Shown piece by piece: positions 7,562 through 13,957 of a stretch of 20,568 bases of DNA (its first letter is position 1; each line of letters begins with the position of its first letter). Origin of the DNA: a virus; IMG/VR virus record IMGVR_UViG_3300031772_000358, positions 1 to 20,568 of that record. One strand, 5' to 3'. The notes under the pieces were generated by a model, which searched no databases, was not told the origin of the DNA, and worked only from the letters and a program-made list of their open reading frames with translations. The position numbers and the translations under genes are program-made.

Positions 7562-7960
7562 TCATCGCAGACACCTGCTGTTATCACTGGTACTGAAGAC
7601 AGGACTTCCCTGTCCTAGCCGCGCCAGTTTGCGCAGCAGGCAATGCAGACTCATGTGATCTCCGGTCTCCATGAGTTGAAGGTTCTCGGGATCATCGTTG
7701 AGCGTGTTGAGATCAACGTGATGGATCTTGTACTGGCCCTTCTTTCGACCTAGTCCCGGTGCCGGAACAGATCCGTGAACATTCATCCAGTTAATGTGGG
7801 CCAGCGGGACCTGCTGTCCGTTGATACGGATCCGAACTCGCCTGCCACGAATGCTAACCGTTCCCTCGCGAGACCGTGAATACTTCTCCCAGCGTCTGGC
7901 CGCCGCTTCTCGCAGATGAAGGCGACCCTCTTCTGTTCGTTCATACACGCCTCTAGGCAT
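7562..7960 (-). CDS. HNH endonuclease (packaging-associated type)
   Basis: The frame is open to 8053, but the likely start is ATG 7960, with GAGGGG upstream, giving 132 aa. The catalytic HNH core is YKIHHVDLNTLNDDPENLQL (78-97) followed by His102 and His106: tandem histidines, a central Asn and a distal histidine that bind the metal and activate water. The N-terminus (MPRGVYERTEEGRLHLREAA) is basic and probably binds DNA. HNH enzymes encoded beside terminase are required for cohesive-end cleavage in several HK97-like phages, and this one lies directly upstream of terS. A homing-type role is the alternative. The start overlaps the preceding gene's end by 8 nt. Confidence 0.9.
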   Translation of the reverse strand: MPRGVYERTEEGRLHLREAAARRWEKYSRSREGTVSIRGRRVRIRINGQQVPLAHINWMNVHGSVPAPGLGRKKGQYKIHHVDLNTLNDDPENLQLMETGDHMSLHCLLRKLARLGQGSPVFSTSDNSRCLR

Positions 7961-8180
7961 GCTTCCCCTCTTCGGTTCGAGGTTCGTACACCTCATAGAC
8001 CTCGCCCAGCTTGTACAAGATGTAGGTCCCCGTTCCATAGAACGCACATACACGCCATCTTCCAGGCCCCATGGAGCTGATCCCGAGATAAGATTTCGAG
8101 CCGTCCGGGAGGATATGCCGCTGACCTTCGCGATCAGCCAGCTCAGGTGGACAGTTCTTGAGAATGATCTTCTTGCTCAC
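7953..8180 (-). CDS. Hypothetical protein, 75 aa, first gene of the packaging and structural operon
   Basis: The frame is open from an ATG at 8228 (91 aa), but a GTG at 8180 follows GGAGGT by exactly 6 nt and gives a natural start (SKKIILKNCPPELADREG), so 75 aa is preferred. The C-terminal half is aromatic and beta-prone (RWRVCAFYGTGTYILYKLGEVYEVYEP). No domain is recognised. It overlaps the HNH gene by 8 nt and is the first gene downstream of the AT-rich control region, so it is probably expressed with packaging genes. Confidence 0.65.
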   Translation of the reverse strand: MSKKIILKNCPPELADREGQRHILPDGSKSYLGISSMGPGRWRVCAFYGTGTYILYKLGEVYEVYEPRTEEGKHA

Positions 8181-8440
8181 AGGTCTACCTCCATTGACCG
8201 CCGGCGTGTACTGAGTTTTGTCTATCATCTATATTCGCCCTTCGTCTTTCCCATATCTATGGTAAACAATCTCGAGTTCTTATGTGCAAAACCCTAGATA
8301 TACAAAAGCGCAATGACAAAAATAGTTCAAAAATTGTTGTACTTTTTGGCACAATGTTCTTATGTGTTTGTCATCTTCCGGCGAGATGAGTCACTTAGAC
8401 TATACCCGGGTTAGACAGGCAGGCAGCGGAACGCTAACTT
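8181..8440. promoter_or_regulatory. AT-rich intergenic control region with repeated motifs (candidate late promoter/operator or origin)
   Basis: This 260-bp gene-free stretch contains by eye the most AT-rich DNA of the genome (about 8240-8390). It holds an exact 11-bp direct repeat GTTCTTATGTG at 8276-8286 and 8356-8366, spaced 80 bp apart. It also holds an 8-bp dyad (ATGACAAA 8313-8320, TTTGTCAT 8367-8374) and a CGGGTATAGT element on the minus strand (8399-8408). It separates the putative early genes from the packaging and structural operon. No convincing sigma70 promoter pair could be fixed. A phage-regulated promoter, an operator or a replication origin are all possible. Confidence 0.5.
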
Positions 8441-9013
8441 CTAGACGAGCTCCACGTTGTAGCCGAGAGACTCGAGCCAGGTTACCAGATGGTCTTCTAC
8501 TTCGACCAAAGCGTCCAAGAGGGAGCCCTCCACGGAGTTATTGATGCTAGTGCCAAAGGCGTCGGGCACGTATTCGCGGACGCAGCAGACGACTTGATTG
8601 CCATCAGGAACCAGGTCATGACGTCGGAGTTCCTCGAAAGAAAAAGCCTCGTCGTTTGGACGCTGGAACGTGAGAAGACGTGAGGCGGGATTATTGTGGG
8701 GTCCGAGACGCACGTAGATTGTGATGGTCCCGTCGGAACCCGCCGGACGAACAGGAGTGTTTGCTTCTAGAACGTCGGCGAGGGCCGTTCGCTCCCACTT
8801 CATGTGTTCGGGCACCCATTGCCATCCACATGCCTTGACCGCGGCAGACAGACGCTTGAAACGTCCCTCCATAGTCTCACGACAAGCCGGGGGTAGAAAG
8901 TTTTGTAGGGTGCCGATACGGCCGTCGGAACTGGCCTCTAGGGTCTTGATGACGTGCACCACAATGGGTGCGAGGTCGAGATTAGACTCTCGTGGACGAT
9001 TTCTGTATGTCAT
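8441..9013 (-). CDS. Hypothetical protein, 190 aa
   Basis: ATG 9013 follows a purine-rich AAGGAAGGAAGG ribosome site, so this is clearly an expressed gene. The N-terminal half is helical and basic (GRIGTLQNFLPPACRETMEG, then RFKRLSAAVKACGWQW), which suggests nucleic-acid binding. The middle has a beta-like TITIYVRLGPHNN, and the C-terminus is acidic and helical (EGSLLDALVEVEDHLVTWLE). There are no membrane segments, cysteine clusters or recognisable enzyme motifs. It lies in the small non-structural cluster next to the control region, so a role in regulation or replication is possible, but that is only positional inference. Confidence 0.75.
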   Translation of the reverse strand: MTYRNRPRESNLDLAPIVVHVIKTLEASSDGRIGTLQNFLPPACRETMEGRFKRLSAAVKACGWQWVPEHMKWERTALADVLEANTPVRPAGSDGTITIYVRLGPHNNPASRLLTFQRPNDEAFSFEELRRHDLVPDGNQVVCCVREYVPDAFGTSINNSVEGSLLDALVEVEDHLVTWLESLGYNVELV

Positions 9014-9090
9014 TTCCTTCCTTCCTTCCTAATTAGTCCGCTGCCTTCCTGTCTTCCTATACTACTGTACCCAGGGTGAAAACTGCTGGT

Positions 9091-9468
9091 TCAGCGACGT
9101 TGCCAGGCTTTTACACATCCAGCGCTGATAGCTGCACGATGCTGAGGTGATAACATCCTACTTCGCTGTTTCCAGGCCTTCACACACGCAGCACTGATGG
9201 CCGCGCGCACCTCTGGTCGCTTGGCAGGATTGTTCTCGCCAGGGATGCCCACGCCGTTTGAATGGGCATGGTTAGGGTCTTGCCAATAATCTCGCATGAC
9301 GGCACTGATGATGGCGCGATGTTCGAGCGAGACCACATGACCGGCGCCGTAGGCATTGCCCCGCTGGTTAACGTGTCTGTGACCGGCCTTGATGCTGGCC
9401 GACACGTCAGGTCGACACTTACCACACCATCCGTAAACGCCACAAATATGCTTCTTGTGTTTGCCCAT
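9091..9468 (-). CDS. NUMOD3-like repeat DNA-binding protein (homing-endonuclease-derived)
   Basis: The frame is open to 9618, but the likely start is ATG 9468 (125 aa). The N-terminus has a possible metal site (HICGVYGWCGKC). The rest carries three related helical units built on H/V-R-A-x-I-S-A followed by an aromatic residue: LEHRAIISAVMRDYW, PEVRAAISAACVKAW and PQHRAAISAGCVKAW. The central unit is preceded by GENNPAKR, which matches the NUMOD3 DNA-binding module usually attached to GIY-YIG or HNH homing nucleases. No catalytic domain is present, so it is either a free-standing DNA-binding protein or the remains of a mobile endonuclease. The last two repeats are also similar at DNA level. 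Confidence 0.72.
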   Translation of the reverse strand: MGKHKKHICGVYGWCGKCRPDVSASIKAGHRHVNQRGNAYGAGHVVSLEHRAIISAVMRDYWQDPNHAHSNGVGIPGENNPAKRPEVRAAISAACVKAWKQRSRMLSPQHRAAISAGCVKAWQRR

Positions 9469-9611
9469 CTCGTAGATACTATACCCGCTTCCGAATCTAG
9501 CAAAAATATTGTTGACAATTTTAACCGAAATTGATGTAACAAACACGGTCCTCAGGCGTTCTATATATAGGAAGGGAATACAGAGGAAGAAACAGAGGGG
9601 AGGTGAGACAG
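9469..9611. promoter_or_regulatory. Divergent promoter region; sigma70-like promoter for the plus-strand gene
   Basis: On the plus strand, TTGACA (9512-9517) and TGTAAC (9535-9540) are separated by exactly 17 bp: a perfect -35 and a 4/6 -10. They lie about 70 nt before the ATG at 9612. An alternative -10-like TATATA sits at 9562-9567. On the minus strand, CGGGTATAGT (9478-9487) ends 9 nt before the ATG at 9468, so a transcript from it would have almost no leader. This is the only divergent gene pair in the genome and a likely switch point. Confidence 0.6.
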
Positions 9612-10034
9612 ATGGCAAAGTCCAAGAAGATCATCGACACCACTCCAGTCGCATGGAGCAAGGAAGACGCTGCGATGCTTCAGGCACTCGTGGGTGACAA
9701 GGTGTCGAAGGCCCGGGTCATGGCCCTGGCAACGACGCTCGACACGAGTCCCGGGGCCGTGCGGAACCTGCTCGCGGCAGCGCACGCCTACAAGCGTGAC
9801 GGTGTCACTCCCACAGCGCACCCGACACAGGGATTGCGGATCCACTCCTCACTCGCTGACAAGACCCGCACCCTCATCGCCAACGCTGGTAAGTCCGAGT
9901 CAAAGCCGGTCAAGCGGAGCCACAAGAAGGCAGCCGCAGAGCCGGTTGCCGAGCCCATCGCCGAGGTCCCGAGCGAGCCCGAGACAGGACTCGAGGGGCA
10001 CGTTCTCGGCACAGGTTTGGAAGGAACCTGCTAA
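9612..10034 (+). CDS. SANT/Myb-like helical protein, candidate transcription regulator (only plus-strand gene)
   Basis: ATG 9612 is preferred over a GTG at 9603 because GGGGAGG lies 8 nt before it; the product is 140 aa. Residues 15-54 (WSKEDAAMLQAL, then VSKARVMALATTLDTSPGAV and RNLL) form a three-helix pattern. It opens with Trp-Ser-x-Glu-Asp and has TSPGAV as the likely recognition helix, like SANT/Myb or GcrA-type DNA-binding modules. Residues 96-127 are low-complexity, with a basic stretch (KRSHKK) and then Ala/Pro/Glu. The gene has its own promoter and runs against all others, as early regulators often do. After the TAA, 25 more codons are open in frame up to a TGA. Regulation is inferred from fold and position. 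Confidence 0.7.
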   Translation: MAKSKKIIDTTPVAWSKEDAAMLQALVGDKVSKARVMALATTLDTSPGAVRNLLAAAHAYKRDGVTPTAHPTQGLRIHSSLADKTRTLIANAGKSESKPVKRSHKKAAAEPVAEPIAEVPSEPETGLEGHVLGTGLEGTC

Positions 10035-10309
10035 GCCGAAACGCCCTGCCGTCAGGTGGGGCATCTGACGAAGGATGAGGCACGAGCGGCGGAAAAGGAA
10101 CTGCTTGAATGACACGCTACGTCGTTCTACATAACTACCCGACGTGTTAATCCAGCGCCTACTTCCAGATGTTGACCACAGGAAAAGCGGTATATCTGGA
10201 AGCTGTACTGTCTCTAGATACGGATTGCACGATTGACAGAAAAGCCTCGCTATGGCGTGCCTAGGAATCTGATCACGGGGATCAAGGCAGCACGTGCGAT
10301 CTGTGGGGC
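10035..10309. other. Intergenic region between convergent genes; contains the left inverted-repeat copy
   Basis: No gene of convincing length is seen here. A 6-bp stem (CGTCAG 10050-10055, CTGACG 10065-10070, 9-nt loop) begins 15 nt after the plus gene's stop but lacks a T-run. A short open frame continues in phase after that stop to a TGA at 10110-10112, and a 13-codon ORF starts from the overlapping ATG. From 10138 the left inverted repeat occupies the sequence. Near the end of the minus-strand operon, TGATC/GATCA at 10270-10284 is a weak dyad. Confidence 0.5.
10138..10252 (+). repeat. 115-bp inverted repeat, left copy
   Basis: Read on the plus strand, this segment aligns without gaps to the minus strand of 16159-16273: 88 of 115 bases match. 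Bases 10211-10252 (from TCTCTAGATACGG to GCCTCGCTA) are a 42-bp perfect core. Both copies keep a TATCT...AGATA dyad with an 18-bp spacer at the core's edge. This copy also has a perfect TTCCAGAT/ATCTGGAA dyad (10163-10170, 10194-10201). The two copies bracket the whole tail module from chaperone to fibre genes. Confidence 0.95.
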
Positions 10310-10954
10310 TTACGGGCACACACCTCGAAACCTAACCAAAGGAATCGTGTTCCAGGTTACAACTGTGTAGGCATCCACATCTATCGTGGCCGGTGCCGCT
10401 CCGCCGACAATTGTTAATTGGCCCGACAGATCAGGTTCACCAGCGTAGTGGACACAGAAGGTGCCATCACATGTAGGGCGACTTGTCCACTTGTTGGACG
10501 TGTCGTAGACGGCCTGACAGTGAAAGAGGATGTAGTTGCCCTTTAGGAGGGTCACTGGAGACGCTAGAGTAATCGTTCTGACACCTGTGGCGGCCCCGCA
10601 TACGTCCACAGGTCCATCGAAGTACTTGGTCTGCCCATCCTCAGAGTAGAGGGCAAACCTGATGGCGCTCGTTGCACCCCCGCCAGCAGCGCTAATGTTA
10701 TACTGGATGGCCTCAAGGACAATCGGCTTAGGCACAAAGACTACACCCAGGTGGGCTACGGTGACTGCATTCAGAGACTGACTGTTTACGCCAACAACAG
10801 GTGTTACGGGCAAGGGATACACAGAATACACGTTAGGGTCACAGAGGCTATGCAGATAGAGGAAGTTATCACGGATTTGCTCGTTCAATCCGCCTACACC
10901 ATCTGCGGTAATGACTTCACCGCTTGTCCATGTCCTGGGTGCTGTCCAACCCAT
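10310..10954 (-). CDS. Tail fibre / receptor-binding-type protein, paralogue 2
   Basis: This 214-aa protein opens with MGWTAPRTWTSGEVIT and LNEQIRDNFLYL, an N-terminal pattern common in small phage tail-tip or fibre proteins. The rest is beta-rich, with GGGATSAIRFALYSEDG and a C-terminal GEPDLSGQLTIVGG followed by AAPATIDVDAYTVVTWNTIP. It is a tandem paralogue of the preceding gene, sharing the identical MGWTAPRTW start and the EPDLSG...LTI...APATID ending. Its ATG overlaps the upstream stop by one base (TAATG), with GGAGC upstream. As the last gene of the tail operon, a host-recognition role is likely but not shown. Confidence 0.78.
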   Translation of the reverse strand: MGWTAPRTWTSGEVITADGVGGLNEQIRDNFLYLHSLCDPNVYSVYPLPVTPVVGVNSQSLNAVTVAHLGVVFVPKPIVLEAIQYNISAAGGGATSAIRFALYSEDGQTKYFDGPVDVCGAATGVRTITLASPVTLLKGNYILFHCQAVYDTSNKWTSRPTCDGTFCVHYAGEPDLSGQLTIVGGAAPATIDVDAYTVVTWNTIPLVRFRGVCP

Positions 10955-11592
10955 TATGCTGCTCCTATCAATCTGACTTCAGGGATAAGCGCACCAGCGA
11001 CAGACGTGAAGGCGTCGATGTCAATTGTGGCGGGGGCTGCACCTAGCCCACCTGCGATGGTAAGCGTTCCGCTCAAATCTGGCTCATTTGCAACGTGGGG
11101 GTTGAAGGTTACGTCATAAGTAAAGCGGATGACAGACTTGGCACTGGTGCTGTAGACCGAGTGACCTATCCAAACGATGTAGTTGCCAGGGGTTAGCACG
11201 GTATCCGGTACAACATCAACTGTACGGATGCTGGCCGCACAAGCTCCACATGCGTCTACCACATCTATCACCTTTGTTGCCCCGTCCTCAGTGTAGATGG
11301 CAATGCGAATGGCTGTTGTGGCACCTCCCCCAGCGCTGACATAGTATTGGAGACTCTTGACCGTGATTGAGAGGGGCACTGTAATGACCCCCAGGTGGGC
11401 CAGGTCATCATTTGCGGGAAGCGCAATACTTGCAGATGCTGCCGTAAGAGGCTCGACCGGTAGCGGAATCATTGACACCGCGTGGACTCCACTTGAGAAC
11501 ATTGCTAGTTCATTGTCGCGTATCTGTTCGTCAAGCATAGCCTTGGTGATTACCTCACCAGCTACCCATGTTCTTGGTGCTGTCCAGCCCAT
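10954..11592 (-). CDS. Tail fibre / receptor-binding-type protein, paralogue 1
   Basis: This 212-aa protein starts at ATG 11592, downstream of GAGGGAG. It shares the N-terminal MGWTAPRTWVAGEVIT and LDEQIRDNELAM attachment pattern with its downstream neighbour. The central GGGATTAIRIAIYTEDGATK and the C-terminal NEPDLSGTLTIAGG with APATIDIDAFTSVAG are also shared. The middle parts differ most, as expected when two adhesins diverge. There is no catalytic motif or collagen-like repeat. It follows the LamG tail-tip gene and is co-transcribed with it. The two copies could be two parts of one tip, or alternative adhesins. Confidence 0.78.
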   Translation of the reverse strand: MGWTAPRTWVAGEVITKAMLDEQIRDNELAMFSSGVHAVSMIPLPVEPLTAASASIALPANDDLAHLGVITVPLSITVKSLQYYVSAGGGATTAIRIAIYTEDGATKVIDVVDACGACAASIRTVDVVPDTVLTPGNYIVWIGHSVYSTSAKSVIRFTYDVTFNPHVANEPDLSGTLTIAGGLGAAPATIDIDAFTSVAGALIPEVRLIGAA

Positions 11593-11606
11593 CGTCTTTT
11601 CTCCCT

Positions 11607-13955
11607 CTAGTATTCCAATCTGGTAGTTGGGTAAAGCAGGTGAGCGTTGTCACGCTCTAATGGGCTATAGTCAAGGACCCAGTAGGAGCCTTCACCGGAG
11701 CATGATACCAGATCGTAGGTCACGATGTGTCGAGTCTTTCCCGTGTCGATTGCGTGATGAATGTTCTCGACGTAGAAGTCTTCGTGGATGCCCAGACCGC
11801 TTACCCCATCCGCTTCGATGGTGACTCGGTCTCCAACGAACCCAGTCAACGCTTGGTGCATCTGGGCTTCATTTTTGCTAGCAACGAAGGTCATTCGCAA
11901 CCTGCTATGAGGATCCTTGTAGCGGCTTACGATGTAGTCACAAAAGTTCTGAGCAGCGCCAGTATCCGACAACCATTTGGGCGTCAGTGGGTAAGCTCGC
12001 AAGCCGTAGGTAGCGACGGATGTCGCGTCCTCTGCAAAAACAAGCATGGGAGCCGCTTTCAAGTAAGGAATCCCTCGCGCCTTAATGATGTACACCAGGA
12101 TGTATCCGCTAAGGTGTGTATTCTGGACTGAGAAGGTCATTTCATTGGCGCTTTTCACAACATCGGCTACCACCAGATAGGCATCCGTACCCGCTCCCCC
12201 GGTACTACCGATATCCGTTCCCACGACTGGGGTTGTCCACGGATTGACGTACGCTGCCGCATCGCCGCCGTACTTGGAAGTAGGATACTTGGCGGTAAGG
12301 AAGCGCTTTTCCTTGGGGGCGAGATAGATTGTCTCACCCGGTACCCACAGATCCGTAAGTATCCCGGTGGTGGTGTCCACCCCCTTGACGGTGATTTGCA
12401 CACTGTTGTAGATTCCGTTAAGCGGGTCAAGTTGCTCTAACCCAAGGATGGACAATCCTCCGCCGGGGGCGTCCGAGAATGTTGCCTGTGACACCAACGA
12501 GCGGGTGCTTGTCAGACGGTGCCATCGGTCGGTGTAGCTGTAAAGAAAACCGTTGATCACATAGTTACGCTGCTGGCCATTCACCAGCCATCCCCCAAGA
12601 ACTGGTCGCTCGTAGAGCAAACCGGGCTCGCAGTCCTCCATCTGGCGACACAATTCCAGACCATCCACGTCGTTCGCCGAGTAGAAGAGACCCGTCATCG
12701 TTTTCCCCGCGTCCCATTCTCCACCACCGAATCCGATGCCGATGTCAAGCGCGGTCATAATGTCCTGTATCCAAGCCCCAGTCAGAGCAGCCGCCGCAGG
12801 TAGATCAAGATTCTTAGCTACATTGAGACGGGAAAGCGGTCCTAGACATTTGAGGAGGACGGTGTGCGATGCTCCTACTACTGGAGCACTTGGCAAGATT
12901 ATACTGACGACGCCGGACCAAAGTCCGTAGTAAATTTTCGTGTTCAAGCCAGCCTCGGAGAAAGTCGTACCACCAGATTGCGTGAGGTGTATACTGCCTG
13001 CTGGAACGACTGAATAACGCGTGCCTGAGACTTCGTCCATCTGCCACCACTGGGTGTGAATCTGATTTCCGGCGGCATCATAGAGAAGGAACTCGCCATC
13101 TGTTTCGCTCACACCTAGCTCAGTAAAATGCCGCCCGTACCCTACGTTGTAGAGCCATGTGAGTTGCGCTGCTGTCAAGTTGGTACCGGTGGGCTTCCAG
13201 ATAGCAAGCGGACCGACATCACCACCGAACCAGTAACTAGTGCCAGCGCTGATGTGGCGTCCAACTTGAAAGTCTCCAGTGTTATCGCGGATTCCAGTGA
13301 TCGCTGTCGTATTATGCGCCCCGGCGTTAACTGAAATGCCTATCACGTTCCCCGTAGGGTCGTGATACATGTGCACCATGCACCAGGTACCCGCTGGAAC
13401 GTTGCCAAAGGTAGTGGCCGTGGCGTCCGCAGTAGCGGTATTTGCTAGATTGCGTGCCCGAAAGACGAATTTGCTGCCACTCACGAGGAGCGCGTATTCA
13501 AAGTTCGGACCGGTAATGACATCGACCCCCTTGAAAATGATGCCCTGAGCATCGGCAGGAGTTCCAACTTTGACCCACGCCACCACGTCCCAGTAGATGT
13601 CTCCTACGGACAGAGTTGTGTCATCCGTGTGCATCAGGTAGCGGTGATTGGCCGCTACGAACTTGGCGGCCAGGCTCGATTCACACAAACCCGCTGAGAG
13701 AGCGACCGGGCGGTTTGTTTTCAGGTAGCCGGAGAGGGGGGATCCTGCGTAATCCGGACTATACTTCCTGTCGTCGTTTCGTAGGAGGGCGTTCAGTTGC
13801 CCAGGTTGCCACCGCCCAACCGCGGAATCAAAATCTCTCCCGCACATCGCCTCGACGGACATAACGTCACCCGTCAGGTTATCGTTGGGGTCGAAGAGAT
13901 ACTTCGCCGTGAGTGTGTCGCGCCAGGCGACTTCTAGCAAGTAGTCAATATTCAC
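11607..13955 (-). CDS. Tail-tip / baseplate protein with an internal LamG domain
   Basis: This 782-aa protein starts at GTG 13955, 3 nt after the tape-measure stop. Residues 1-85, including GRDFDSAVGRWQPGQLNALL and then RKYSPDYAGSPLSGYLKTNR, resemble the N-terminal domain of environmental phage minor tail proteins that dock to the tube end. Residues 92-275 form a LamG/concanavalin-like domain: VVAWVKVG, FEYALLVSG, PAGTWCMVHMYHD and then LTAAQLTWLYN, echoing LTAAEVKALY of the head-region LamG protein. The C-terminal 500 residues are beta-rich with no recognised enzyme motif. It probably forms the tail tip and contacts surface sugars. Position after tape measure supports this; the precise role is inferred. 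Confidence 0.85.
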   Translation of the reverse strand: MNIDYLLEVAWRDTLTAKYLFDPNDNLTGDVMSVEAMCGRDFDSAVGRWQPGQLNALLRNDDRKYSPDYAGSPLSGYLKTNRPVALSAGLCESSLAAKFVAANHRYLMHTDDTTLSVGDIYWDVVAWVKVGTPADAQGIIFKGVDVITGPNFEYALLVSGSKFVFRARNLANTATADATATTFGNVPAGTWCMVHMYHDPTGNVIGISVNAGAHNTTAITGIRDNTGDFQVGRHISAGTSYWFGGDVGPLAIWKPTGTNLTAAQLTWLYNVGYGRHFTELGVSETDGEFLLYDAAGNQIHTQWWQMDEVSGTRYSVVPAGSIHLTQSGGTTFSEAGLNTKIYYGLWSGVVSIILPSAPVVGASHTVLLKCLGPLSRLNVAKNLDLPAAAALTGAWIQDIMTALDIGIGFGGGEWDAGKTMTGLFYSANDVDGLELCRQMEDCEPGLLYERPVLGGWLVNGQQRNYVINGFLYSYTDRWHRLTSTRSLVSQATFSDAPGGGLSILGLEQLDPLNGIYNSVQITVKGVDTTTGILTDLWVPGETIYLAPKEKRFLTAKYPTSKYGGDAAAYVNPWTTPVVGTDIGSTGGAGTDAYLVVADVVKSANEMTFSVQNTHLSGYILVYIIKARGIPYLKAAPMLVFAEDATSVATYGLRAYPLTPKWLSDTGAAQNFCDYIVSRYKDPHSRLRMTFVASKNEAQMHQALTGFVGDRVTIEADGVSGLGIHEDFYVENIHHAIDTGKTRHIVTYDLVSCSGEGSYWVLDYSPLERDNAHLLYPTTRLEY

Positions 13956-13957
13956 GG

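Noticed and set aside
10138-10252. Sigma70 promoter inside the inverted repeat (TTGACC, TTGACA)
   Set aside because: No -10 hexamer lies 16-18 bp from either TTGAC element, and in the right copy the second one runs directly into the ribosome site.
9900-10319. 139-codon minus-strand ORF opposite the end of the plus-strand gene
   Set aside because: It overlaps the well-supported plus-strand gene and the repeat, has cysteine/arginine-rich shadow composition and no ribosome site.
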